Part shown: positions 22,817-33,585 of the stretch, in pieces
How the letters are laid out: each line of letters opens with the position of its first letter
How positions within the stretch are numbered: the first letter of the stretch is position 1
NCBI GenBank assembly: GCA_963682175.1
Contig: OY821771.1
Span: forward strand, 14,445,001-14,509,000
Reading direction: 5' to 3'
Origin: Triglochin maritima
Taxonomy: Eukaryota; Streptophyta; Magnoliopsida; Alismatales; Juncaginaceae
Length of the DNA: 64,000 bases
Position numbers and translations under genes: made by a program
The notes under the pieces: model-generated
What the model saw: the letters and a program-made list of their open reading frames with translations, nothing else
Told to the model about the DNA's origin: nothing
Database searches by the model: none

Positions 22817-23045
22817 TCACTCATATTTAAATCGTGAATTTATTCTGAAAATTTGGTAAAGTGGGTATGGTGGTCGATGTGGAGGTTGTGGTGTCGGATG
22901 TGGGGGTGGTGATGCGAGCGGATGTGGGGGTAGTGATGCTAGTGGATGTGGGAGTGGTGGTGGTTGTGAGGGTGGTGTTGGTGGCGGATGTGGTGCTGGT
23001 AGAGGTTGGTGGTCGGTGTGGTCATGGTGGGCTGAGGTAGAGGAG
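22817..23045 (-). pseudogene. Pro/His-rich leader frame of CACTA B
   Basis: A minus-strand frame encodes PLPQPTMTTPTTNLYQHH, then alternating His and Pro runs. Low-complexity Pro/His-rich frames occur near the start of plant CACTA genes, and element A has a similar Pro-rich stretch at 23361-23720. It has no recognisable domain. It is cut at 23045 by the first base of element A. Its coding status is doubtful. Confidence 0.35.
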
Positions 23046-23345
23046 CACAACTAGAAAAATAGGTTTCACCGAAGGATCTGTATCCATCCGTAAAGGAAGC
23101 TATACACCGACATATATCTTTTTTGTCAGTGTATGAGTACACTGACAGATACTCTCACTAACGTCGATGGTAAGGAGACGTCCTAACAGAAACATACACC
23201 AACGGATAGCAAGATTTGTATCCACGAAAAATGAATTTTTTCACGAAAAAATCATAACCGACGACTATGTCAACCTTCACTGCCCGATATGTTTGTCGAT
23301 TCCTTTTTAAAATCACCAACGAATCACATTTGTCGGTGAAGATTT
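23046..23345. repeat. CACTA A 5' terminus and subterminal repeats
   Basis: The terminus CACAACTAGAAAAATAGG is followed by repeated ACCGACA, CACTGACAGAT, CCAACGGAT and GTCGGTG words in both orientations. These are of the type that bind transposase in En/Spm. The preceding bases are GAG. Confidence 0.6.
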
Positions 23346-24114
23346 TAAATCAGCAATAAAATGACTTTTTTACTTCCTCGACCCCTCCCTCCCTTCCTGA
23401 CTCCACGCCTTACCTCTCCCTCTAGCGTAGTCACCGACCCAACCCTATGTCCACTGCCAATCGCCAGCCATGATCCCTCCCTCCTCATCGACCCCACGCC
23501 CACCACCAACCCCCAGCCACAACCTCTTCCTCCCTCCTCAACCCCATGCTCGACCCCTCCCTCCCTCCTTGACCGAAGACCCCTCTTCGAATCCCAGCCA
23601 TGATCCCAACCCCATATCCAAACCTCAACCGTGAATAAGGCTCGGAACCTGACCCCCAGCCCCAAACCCGCCCCAAACCTGACCTCAAACCTGATCCTAA
23701 ACCCAATCCCAGGCCCAAACCTGACCTTAGACTCGTCTAGATTGTTTTTATCTATATTTTTGTTAAGATTATTTGTTTTGATAAATTTAGATTGGTTTTA
23801 ATTTAAATTATAGTTTGAATGATATATATTTAGATTGTTTTGATAAATTAATCTTTGATTTTAGATTAAGAATAACACGCTATTGTTAAGATTATAGTTT
23901 AGATTGTTTTTAGTTTGAATGCGATAAATTGAATGTGTTTTAAATATAGTTCAAATATAATTGAATAGATTTTGTCTATATTTTTGTTTAGATTATTTGT
24001 TTTGATAAATTTAGAATATTTATTTTGGTTTGATTGTAGTTTGATTGTAGTTTCAATGTAGTTTGAATGTATGAATGTGAAATGCAACAAATATTAAATT
24101 TTTTGTGTATCCAA

Positions 24115-24190
24115 TTATTTAAAGAAATTTTCATTTTTGATTTATAGGGGAGGTTCTGCCAAAAAGTTTCAATTTTTTAATGAGAATTGT
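24115..24190 (+). repeat. GGGGAGGTTCTGCC motif, element A copy 1
   Basis: AAAGAAATTTTCATTTTTGA is followed by TTTATAGGGGAGGTTCTGCC and AAAAAGTTTCAATTTTTTAA. The downstream ATTAATAACACACTATTGAT also resembles the flank at 20640-20690 in element B. Confidence 0.75.
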
Positions 24191-24829
24191 AATTAATAAC
24201 ACACTATTGATTCCCCTATAAAATTAAATGAATTTTAAGTCAAAGAAATTTTTCGGTCTTGTACATTATAGTCAAACAGAATATCACAAGTAGATCCTAT
24301 CGAAATATATCGATTTTAAGATGGACATCCATACTTTAACATATTATATAAGCCTGCAACATATGGTTACAACCCACCACAAATTGAGTTTGGCTGACAT
24401 ACTTAAATCCATTAAAATTGATCCCCATTGAACAATATTATACATTAGCGGAACTAGGAATTTCATTGGGATATGGCTTAAAAGGAGAGAATATTATCAT
24501 ATTGGAGATTCAAAAGGTAATATTTTTTTAATAAAAAGAAGACTACATTTAGTATTGGATTTGGGATTTAGGATTTAAAATTTAGGATTACATGAAGACT
24601 TGGTTGGAAACACGATTTGTTGTAAGGATAAGAGAAGTGGAGGTTAGGGTTGGTGTTGAACTATTGGTGTTCATTCCTCTTTTGACATGGTAAATTTGTG
24701 TTGCTGTGGAAATGTAATGTTTAGTTGATGGTGTCTATTTCTACAATTATAATACAAATTTATAGTTGACAATTAGTTGGAAGTGCCTGTGAATGCATGA
24801 TTCGAATGTAAATGTATTTTTCCTTGTCA

Positions 24830-24890
24830 AATCAGGATTTCAAAGAATTTCCATTGATGAAAATATAGGGGAGGTTTTGCCAAAATTTCT
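24830..24890 (+). repeat. GGGGAGGTTCTGCC motif, element A copy 2
   Basis: CAGGATTTCAAAGAATTTCC is followed by ATATAGGGGAGGTTTTGCC and AAAATTTC. It is placed about 720 bases after copy 1. Confidence 0.75.
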
Positions 24891-25292
24891 ATTAAATAGT
24901 TATTTTAGATTTAATGTTTTACGATTTAGTTATATTGATTTGGATTGAGTGAAATGCGCTAGAGTGTGACTGAGTTAGTTGGATTGTGTTGGATATGTTA
25001 CTTGATAGTTAGATTGGTTAATTGATTTAGTTAGATTGGGTTTATTTGGATTAATTGGATGAGTTGGATGTGATAGTTAGATTGACTAGAATATGATGTG
25101 TTAGTTGACAATTAGTTGAATGTGGTAGTTTCGGTAAAGATTGAATTTAGGTTTGGTTGGAATAAGATTTATGGTAAGGGTTGAAATTTGAAACTGTCCA
25201 TTTGATGGTGGTAGAGGTTGACACTTTTACAATGGATTTGGTTATGCTTAACATGTTAGGTTTAACATGTTTTATTTTGACTCGAGAGAATT

Positions 25293-27790
25293 ATGAGCTC
25301 AGACAGAAGTTCGATGTATGAGAAGAGAATTATTCAGAAATTCACGAAAAATTGAAGTTATTCTTGAACCTTGCCTTTAATCCTCACAACCGATACATTC
25401 GTGATGGGAATAAAATCTTATGCCCATGCAAGAAGTGTTGTAACAATAAGTGGGCGACTAGAGGTGACGTCGTCGATGATATCATCATAAATGGTTTTGC
25501 TGGTAATTACAAGCAGTGGATTTTTTTAAGGGGAAAATATTATCAGTTCAAGTGCACAAGTTGTCACGACAATTACAACACGACCAACAGATATTGAGTA
25601 AAAAGAGGTTTGACGCAGAGGACATAGAGGGGATGATACTCAATGTGGTAGAACGTGGTAACGCCACAACCAATTCATTGAGACAGGGGATCACAAATTA
25701 TGCTCTGAAGTTTCTTGCCTACATACAAGATGGAGATCAACAGTTGTATCTCGGTTACAAACCTGAATTGACAAAATTATCATTCTTCATCAAAGCGTTT
25801 CACATTAAGTGCACAAGTAGATGGATGGACACTAAATTTCATAAGTGGGAGCTTGTTTGCTGAATGATACATATGATACAAAAAGGTTGGTTTCCAAGTT
25901 GGGGATTCATTATGAAAATATCCATGTTTGTAAGAATCATTGCACGTTGTACTGGAATGAAAAAGAGAATGTTGAATCATGTTCTATGTGCGGCGCATCT
26001 CATTTGGTAACCGTGCAAGGGAAGATAAAGAAGAAACTAAAAATGATGGGGGCCGAAAGAGCAAAAGAATTCCAGTGACACTCTTGCGGTACTTCCCACT
26101 CAAACCAAGACTTCGCATGTTATATCTCAATGCTAATATTGCCAAGTCGATGAGATAGCATGCGAAGGAATGCCAAAAGGATGGGAAATTATGTCATCTG
26201 GCTGATTCTGAATGTTGGGCCGAGTTGGACAATAAACATCCATCTTTGACTTCAGAAATTAGAAATATGAGGCTTGTCATTATATGGGTTTCAACCATTT
26301 AGTCAACGCAACATAGTATTTGGCTTGTACTGCTCGTGCCTTATAATCACCCACCGTGGATGAGCATGAAACAACAGTTTTTCATGATGTAGCTCATCAT
26401 TCCCAGTCATCGTGGCACCAAGCTAGATGTTTGTTTGCAACCACTTATCGAAGAGCTGAATGTGCTTTGGGAAGAGGGTGTAGATACTTATGATGCTTAT
26501 ATTCCGTCATGTTTCATGCTGCGAGCTGCCTTGTTGTGGACAATAAATGAATTTCCTATGTATGCTAATTTGAGTGGTTGGATGACTAGAGGGTATATGG
26601 TACGTCCCTATTGTATGGAAGATACTCATTTAATTTATCTGAAGAATATTGGCAAGAATGTTTATTCGGGTCACCATCGGTGGCTAGATAAAGATCATTA
26701 TTTGAGGAGAAATAAAAGAACATTCGAGGGCAAAGAGGAACACAAGGGTCCACCATAATACAAATTTGGGGAAGATGTTCTTAAATATTTGCGAAATTAG
26801 TCTCTAGGTGTTGGAAATAACTGGAGCAAGAGAAGTATATTATCGTACTGGATCGATCATTTAGTTTGACACAATATTGATGTGATGCACACTTAGCATA
26901 AGGTGTGTGATAGTTTGAATACTATATTGACACCAAAAGAAAGCAAAGATAATCAGAAATCAACATGTGACTAAGTGGAAATGGGCGTCAGAAGGGACTT
27001 CCATTTAGGTAGTACTGACGACGGCAGGACAATATATCCACCTGCATCTTTTTAAATGAGCACTGAATAGAAGAAAACTTTCTATGACGTTCGTTAAAGT
27101 AAAAGTGTCAAATGGGTATTCATAGATCATATCGCACTATGTTAATACGAAGAAATGCAAGATAAACTCATTGAAGAGTCCTGACCATCACATATTGATG
27201 CAAGAGTGGTTACCCCTTTCCACAAGAAAGAGTCATGGAGTAAAAGATGTGTGGGAAGTAGTCATTAACTTGAGTAAATTTTTCCGCACCTTGTGTTTGA
27301 AAGTAAACACCGTCGATGATTCCAGACGCCTGGAAAGGGACATCAATATTATTTTATGCCGACTAAACATGATATTCCCACCATGTTTTTTGATGTTATG
27401 TTGCCTCTGCTAGTTGCCCTTGCTTGGGAGGTACGATTGGTAGGTCCAGTGCACTATCGTTGGATATATACCTTTTTGAAAGATATATTACTAAGTTGTA
27501 ATTTTTTGTTAGAAATAGAAATAAACCCGAGTGATCAATTGGTCAAGGTCTACTGGAAGAGGAGTGTACGACCTTTTGCTTTAGATATTTGGAAAGTGTA
27601 GAGACAATATTTAATATACCTTCGAGGAACGATGAAGGTGAAAGACCCCTAGGTAAAGCTTGAATGACTGTCCTTGACGTTGTTTATCTAGAGAAAACAC
27701 ACAATTGGATTTTTAATAACACTGCCATTGTTTATGAATATCAAGAGTAAGTGAACAAAAGTATTGTTACCAGGGCTCAACCCCATGTGC
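25293..27790 (+). pseudogene. CACTA transposase pseudogene (element A, main part)
   Basis: The start MSSDRSSMYEKRI resembles the usual DRSWMY opening with Trp changed to Ser. After a frameshift the transposase-associated domain gives KILCPCKKCCNNKW and INGFAGNYKQWIF (25352-25597). Next come IEGMILNVVERGNATTNSL and KPELTKLSFFIKAFH (25516-25863). LLNDTYDTKRLVSKLGIHYE, IHVCKNHCTLYWNEK and the zinc-like CSMCGASH follow (25845-26078). The Transposase_21 core continues through WAELDNKHPSLTSE and LQPLIEELNVLWEEGVDTYD to MYANLSGWMTRGYM and GHHRWLDKDHYLRRN (26435-26758). A DUF4218-like part lies at 27171-27601 (MLPLLVALAWEVRLVGPV). Blocks are in different frames with several stops. After about 27790 the reading is cut by retroelement DNA. 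Confidence 0.8.
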
Positions 27791-27839
27791 AACAACACAA
27801 ACTTAACCTATTGCAGAAACTCCAGACAGATCAAAGCCA

Positions 27840-28146
27840 ACAGATCCATTAGTAGTGGATTTTTATTTGTTATTAGCGGTTGGTTTTGATCTGTTTGACT
27901 TGTTATTTCTACAGCGGGTCGGTTGTTAGGCCAGAGTACTCTAGAACGTCCATATCTGATTTACATCCATCTGATTATGCGTAGATTAATCTAGACCATC
28001 TAATCTTCTATAAATACATTTGTAATCCTTCCTCTTCTCTTCTTCTTCCTTCTTCTCCACATTAGGCTTGGTTTTATTTCTTGCTTTGTAGTGTAGTGGA
28101 GGAGAGGAGTAGAACACTTGTAATCGTTTATTCTTCATTAATCAAA
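27840..28146. mobile_element. Copia-type LTR fragment
   Basis: Features typical of a plant copia LTR appear in plus orientation: GGGTCGGTTGTTAGGCCAG, a TATA-like CTTCTATAAATACATTTGTA at about 28009-28028, a pyrimidine-rich CTTCTTCCTTCTTCTCC leader, and an end like TTATTCTTCATTAATCAAAG. It differs from the copia LTR that starts immediately to its right. Neither boundary is proven and no target duplication was found. Confidence 0.4.
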
Positions 28147-29246
28147 GAAGTATGTTCTAAGCTCTATTTATAAGCTCTAAACATAATCTAGCCGTTGTGA
28201 TTGAAGTGATAGTGATTTGAGCAAGATGCAAAAAACAAGGAAGTTCAGAACTCAAATAAGGACACAAACGATCGACCAGTTTCTTGTAAATAAGAAAATG
28301 GTCGATATTAAGTGTATACCGGTCGGTCCACCAAGGTGACAACTTAAGTGAACGGTCTAACCAGATATAGGATCGGTCGACCGTTAGGGAGAATTGGCCG
28401 GAATAACATTAAACGATTGATGCAAATGTCGAACCAAAAAAGTCCAGTTTGACCGAAAATATCAAGATGTTTGGGAATCCAAATTGTGTCTGATCGGGTC
28501 GACCGCCGTCATGGCATTATTTGACTGATGACCAAATATACGAATTGGGTTGGTTAAAGTATGTGTATACGGCCGTTGTATAATACGACAAGTATAACAG
28601 TCGTATTTAAATGAAATATGAAGTGTCAAACGGTCAAAAAAAAGTCAAGTTTTGGTCGACCGGTTATGGGATACGTGTCAAGATATAATTGATGAACAAA
28701 AATTGAAACGGTCGAACATGGAATTCTCGTTCGACACATGAAATTGTCAAACGAGGATAAAAAATGGTCGACCGTTTAGGACTGAATATGCACTTGTAAG
28801 AATCGGTCAAACCAAATGAGAATTGTTTGAGCGTTCTAGGAAATAAACAAGAGTCTGTTAAATCCGGTCGAACCAGATGGTCTACTGGTTGGTTGAAGCA
28901 GAATGCCTGGTCTAAGTGGAATTTCTAAGTGTGATCGGTCACCTAACAAAGTCGGTTTGATATGGAATTAAGTATGAGACTTCTATAGGTTTTCTAAGTG
29001 TCATGCAATGCAATTCAACAATATTTCAAGTGCCAAGTTACATTTTAGTCCTAATAACAACAAGAAAAATTCCTATATAATCTTCAACTTGATTTCTTAT
29101 CATGTGAACATTGGTCTCCTGAAATGTTAGTGAAACCACATTTATGTATACATATGCATGTGATGATAAAATAGATATACATGTGTTTATTGATATGTTA
29201 ATTAATCATCAAAACAAATAAACGATTATTAGCCAAAAAACCAACA
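28147..29246 (-). repeat. Copia 3' LTR, outer end truncated
   Basis: On the minus strand the LTR starts TGTTGGTTTTTTGGCTAATA at 29246. It aligns with 43002-42572 and 36359-35717 of the right LTR with about 10 percent divergence by eye. Homology stops at about 28147 (GAAGTATGTTCTAAGC against GAAGTGTGCTCCAAGC). The last part of the LTR, matching 35241-35716, is missing. It carries several CGGTCGACCG-type motifs. Confidence 0.75.
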
Positions 29247-29262
29247 ATATCCTTTTTTGATG
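29247..29262 (-). other. Copia polypurine tract
   Basis: On the minus strand TCAAAAAAGGATAT lies directly before the 3' LTR start TGTTGG, the position and composition expected for the plus-strand primer of an LTR retrotransposon. Confidence 0.6.
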
Positions 29263-30480
29263 ATGAGGACCTATCAATCTAAAATTATGTTAATATAACT
29301 CCCCCTATCTAATAGCTCCCCTAGCTATTTACACAAGATATGTATTTACTTCTCCCCCCTTGGCATGATCAAAAAGATTAACAATATGAGCAAAATATGG
29401 AATTTGGAAGCATGTCATGAGAGCATATAGTGGAAGCACAAATACAATGCCAAAAAGAAACAACAATAATGTTAAGAGGCATTCAAATAGTTTCCACAAC
29501 CAAATGTCAAATAACTAACAAAGAGAAAGTTAACAAAGCAAATACATCAAACTCGGCCATGAGAGCTAAAGTCGAAGCTTCGAATGCATCAACTCGGTCA
29601 GAAAGCTGCTAAAATGAATAAGCATCATACAAGCTAGAAGCCGACCAATTACCACCATATGTCCATGCATCTTCATCTCTCTCACCCCAAGAACCACTCA
29701 TGTCCCTCGGAGCTTGATGGGGCATCCAACGTGGGTCGGCGGGAACCTCTTCTTCTTTGGTTTACTCGTCAAAAGATGATTGGTTAGAAGTGGAGGTGAT
29801 TGTCTTCATCTTAGACAAGGTTGTCTTGCAGATATGATATTTGTAAACCACCGAAGGAAAGCTGGAGACCGAGATCTTACGATGCTCAAAGATATGGGTA
29901 GGCCATATTGGATAAGGAAGGTATCTCCCTTTCCTAAATCACATGTGGAGAATGGTGAACAACGACCAATTTACCGGGATCTTCTTGAAAAGACAGTAGA
30001 TGCAAATCAACTTTATCATAGATATTTCATTGTGGTGGCCTTGTTTAGGATAAATATTGTATGACACAACATATGCAAGTATACAAGCTATTGGATGCAT
30101 TAACGAGGTGTTGTGAACTACCTTGCCATTCTTAGTATTTGGAGGTGTTGCATAGCGTTCCTCAATCATTTAAGTGGGATTTACATTAGGAACGGATGTC
30201 CAAGGGCAGTCAGTGTAAACATGAACTCCAACATACTCTAAATCTAATGCGGATGCAATAAGGCCGGGTACAATCTCATATTTTACCCCATTAATCATGG
30301 TTTCAACGATACGTCGTTTAGGATCTTTTCTCAAGTTACAATAGAATTGTTGAACTAAGAAGCGATAATATGGTTTAGGTAAAAAACTAGTCATGCAATG
30401 AAGGAGCCAATTTGCACCTAGATGTTCCTTTACAAGAAAATTAGTAAAGTCCGATAGCTTAACCTTTCTACAAGGAATGA
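29263..30480 (-). pseudogene. Extra ORF between copia pol and 3' LTR
   Basis: A long minus-strand frame, broken by in-frame stops at about 30170 and 29939, gives VKEHLGANWLLHC, SFLPKPYYRFLVQQFYCNL, YEIVPGLIASALDLEYVGV, SLMHPIACILAYVVSYNIY and ISMIKLICIYCLFKKIPVN. Its location, after RNase H and before the 3' LTR on the same strand, is that of the additional (sometimes called env-like) ORF of Sireviruses. The wording also resembles proteins annotated as putative plant transposon protein. I see no convincing signal peptide or transmembrane pair. The function is unknown. The frame could be a separate captured sequence. Confidence 0.45.
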
Positions 30481-30894
30481 CAGGAGCAACTGAGAAATTT
30501 TTGTCCCAAGAGGCTTGAGCGTCCTTGTCAATTGCGTAGAAAAGATGCGTCAGAGGTGTGGGCGGATGGCAAATGTTGGGCTCGGTGGGAGGATGATCAT
30601 GTACTTTCTACTTCCGACGTTCAGTGGCAACCACATCTGGTTCGGGGCGTTTCTTGAGACAAACCATCTTCTTTCTACTAGACAAGATGAAGGATGGAGA
30701 AGATGAAGAAAAGTATGGTGGAATGGTTAGAGGAGGAAGAGGTGGAGCAAAAAATGGCTTCAAAACGAACAACCATGGTCGGACGAAGAGGAAATCGGTT
30801 GGAAGAAAGGGAGAGGCGGTGGTTAGGGTAAAAAATGAAAGAGGGGAAAGTGAAAAATAGAGGGGTGATTTTACCTTTTAAGTAGCAAAAAGTG

Positions 30895-31440
30895 CACAAT
30901 GGTCGACCGAACAGGTATATTCGGTTGACCAAAAGGTGAAATTTGGGGCAGAAATCGAGTCGATTTGAGAAAATGTTCGACCGGGAGAGTACAACGGTCG
31001 ACCGAATAAGAGAGGCAACAAGTGCCTATTATTTTTGTCGAATGAAATAGGGCCACGGTTGACCGAACGAAGAGACACAAAGTGCATGAAAATTTTGATC
31101 GAACAAATCGTGGAAACGGTCGACCGAATGAAGAGGGACAAAATACTGTTAATTTCAGTCGAACAAAATGACGAACCGGTCGACTTAATGAAGGGGCAAA
31201 AGTGCCGTGAAAACAAATCGGTCGAACGAACAATCGAGACGGTCGAACCACTCAAGAGAAAAGGGCGAAGCATGGAAAACAATCGGTCGAACAAGGGATA
31301 CATCGGTCGAGCTACAACGGTTGACCGGGGACAAAGGGTTCAACCAATCTCTTAAGTGAACTTAAGGATCAAATCGAGCAGAACCGAAATGGTCGAATGG
31401 AATGCCTATTCCGGTCGACCGAAATGAGCCTGAAATCGAG
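30895..31440 (-). repeat. Dispersed CGGTCGACCG motif array in copia 3' spacer
   Basis: At least ten copies of (A/C)CGGTCGACCGAA or a one- to two-base variant occur about every 40-60 bases. Examples lie near 30900, 30993, 31057, 31117, 31175, 31218, 31240, 31285, 31303, 31317 and 31414. The core is a perfect palindrome. The same word is scattered through the copia LTRs and the Tekay-like LTRs elsewhere in the window. Confidence 0.75.
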
Positions 31441-31541
31441 AATTTCAGCTCAAACACACTAAACACAACAACCAAATGGAAAATACATGGAATAACTCAA
31501 TCAACATGCAATTTTCGAAAATATGGCGTAATATGGCAGAG

Positions 31542-33585
31542 TTATATATATTTTAAGTTGCACATGCCTAGATTGAGTCTTATATGATTGAATTGATCAA
31601 CATTTAAAGGTTTTGTGAAGATATCCGCTAATTGATCATTTGTAGGAACAAATACAAGTTTGATGTTTTCTTTAGCTGCATGATCTCTAAGGAAATGATA
31701 TCTTACTTTGATATGCTTGGTTCTTGAATGCAAAATTGGATTTTTCGAAAGATTAATAGCACTTGTATTATCACAAAGAATATGAGAAGTTAGAAACTCA
31801 AGTTTCAGGTCTTTGAGGGTTTGCCTCATCCATAAGACTTGTGCACATGCACAACTGACGACGATATATTCGGCCTCGGTTGTAGACAATGCAACACTAT
31901 TTTGTTTCAAACTAAACCAAGACACAAGATATTTTCCAAAAAATTGGCAAGTGCCACTAGTACTTTTACGATCTAAGAGACAACCGACATAGTCAGCGTC
32001 GCTATAAGCAACAAGATCAAAAGCTCTAGTCTTGGGATAAAACTATTCAAAATCCAGAGAACCTTTAAGATAGCAAAAAATCATTTTCAAGGCGTTTAAT
32101 AGAGATTCTTTAGGACATGCTTGAAAACGAGCACATAAACACACAACAAACATTATATCGGGGCGACTAGCAGTAAGATAAAGTAAGGATCCAATCGTAC
32201 CACGATATTTCCTTATGTCCACATCTTTTCCGTATTGATCATTGTCCAATTTCATGCTTGTGCTCATTGGAGTCTTGGGGGGTTTACAATCTTCAAGACC
32301 AAAGCATTTAAGAAGTTATTTTGTGTATTTTGCTTGGTGTATGAAGTTCCCACCTTGAGTTTGCTTGATTTGGAGTTTGAGGAAGAAATTTAGTTCCCCA
32401 ATTAAGCTCATCTTGAACTCGCCCTGCATAGACTTGGAAAATTCTTCACAAAGACAAGGGTTACTTGCACCAAAGATAATATCGTTCACATATATTTGTA
32501 CCACTAATAGATCATGATCATGAGATTTTACAAATAGAGTGGTATCCACTTTACCCATTGTGAAACCTTTGTTAGTTAAGAAGTTCTTCAACCTCTCTTA
32601 CCAAGCTCTTAACCAAAATTCATCATTGCAAGCTTGTTCTACTTTTTTGACTTCTAATGTTGAGATAAAGGCGTAAGAGTCACAAACCACATGAGCTCTA
32701 GAACGTGTTGTCACACCTTAAGAGACATCTCCTATCACAAGGTCCTTCGGATGATCCTTTCTATAGGTCCAATCCTTGGGAAGTTCCTCTTTGTCCTCTT
32801 GTGGAGAACTTGGAGGATCTTGATGAGACTCAAGTGTGGCATCTTACGATGAAACATGTCTAATGATATCCATGTAGTCATCATAAAAGAGGAATTATCT
32901 ACACATGCGAATTAATCAAAGTTGGCGTGTAGAGATTCTTCGACACAACTTGTTCTTTTATTGTAGATTCTATAAGCTTTACTCCTATCGGAATACCCTA
33001 AAAAGATGGCCTCATCGGATTTCGCATCAAATTTATCCAAGTTATCTTCAGTGTTGAGGAGAAAACATTTTGAACCAAAAACTTTGAAGTAAGAAATCTT
33101 CGGAATACGGTTATGCCAACGCTCAAAAGGAGTTTTCTTTAAAATGGGTTGAATGAGAACTTGGTACAAAACATAGGAAAAGGTATTAACAGCTTCGCAC
33201 CAAAAGTATTTTGGAAGCCCTTTTCCACAAGAATGGTTCTTGCCATTTCTTGAAGAGTTCTATTCTTCCTCTCAACTTCCCTATTTTGTTGAGGAGTACG
33301 AGGAAAATAAAAATTATGCTCAATGCCATATTTTTCACATTTTTTTGAAATGAATCATTTTCAAATTCTCCTCCATGATCACTACGAATAGCAATGATGT
33401 TGGAGTCTTTTCCCTTTGAACACGTTTGCAAAAACTTTTAAATCTTTCAAATGCATCAAATTTGTTTGCTAAGAATAAAACCCAAATTTGTTTGGGTCCT
33501 TGAGGGTTAGCTTTTGGTACCCAAACTTGAGTAGTATTAGGTACCCAAACATTTGAATAATTTACTTTCTTAACAAAGGAGTTGT
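31542..33585 (-). pseudogene. Copia pol remnant (integrase part, RT end, RNase H)
   Basis: Read leftward on the minus strand, the C-terminal half of the integrase appears as SDHGGEFENDSF (33431-33186) and YFKVFGSKCFLLNTED, IFLGYSDRSKAYRIYNKRT (33169-32912). After a gap the reverse transcriptase tail appears as YVNDIIFGASNP and MSLIGELNFFLKLQIKQT (32591-32316), with the YxDD motif degraded to YVND. RNase H follows as SVALSTTEAEYI and DNTSAINLSKNPILHSRTKH, ending FTKPLNVDQF (31925-31542). The protease, gag-pre-integrase, integrase zinc finger and most of the RT palm are absent. Several frameshifts and stops are present. It is certainly inactive. Confidence 0.8.

Larger units (their letters stand above)
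18205..23045 (-). mobile_element. CACTA element B, minus strand, degenerate
   Basis: The region reads as a CACTA transposon in reverse. It has a subterminal repeat zone at 18205-18545 (motifs ACCAACGGAT, CCGTCGGTG), transposase remnants at 19020-20640, two copies of the GGGGAGGTTCTGCC leader motif, and a Pro/His-rich leader frame at 22817-23045. It is the same family as the plus-strand element that begins at 23046. The left end is only approximate: no clean CACTA end is seen, though CAGAACTAGGAAAAAGCC at about 18548 resembles one. The right end is replaced by the 5' end of element A. A probable solo LTR lies inside at about 21157-22229. Confidence 0.5.
23346..25290 (+). other. CACTA A leader region
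   Basis: A Pro-rich C/T-biased stretch (23361-23720) is followed by AT-rich DNA and two copies of GGGGAGGTTCTGCC (24147 and 24870). TTGGATTG-rich repeats occupy 24940-25130. It matches the region between the terminus and transposase in element B. No conserved protein is encoded; frames at 23361-23718 are compositional artefacts. Confidence 0.5.

Noticed and set aside
23345..23718. Gly-rich minus and Pro-rich plus frames
   Set aside because: Caused by C-rich low-complexity leader DNA of a CACTA element; frames are open on both strands with no domain.
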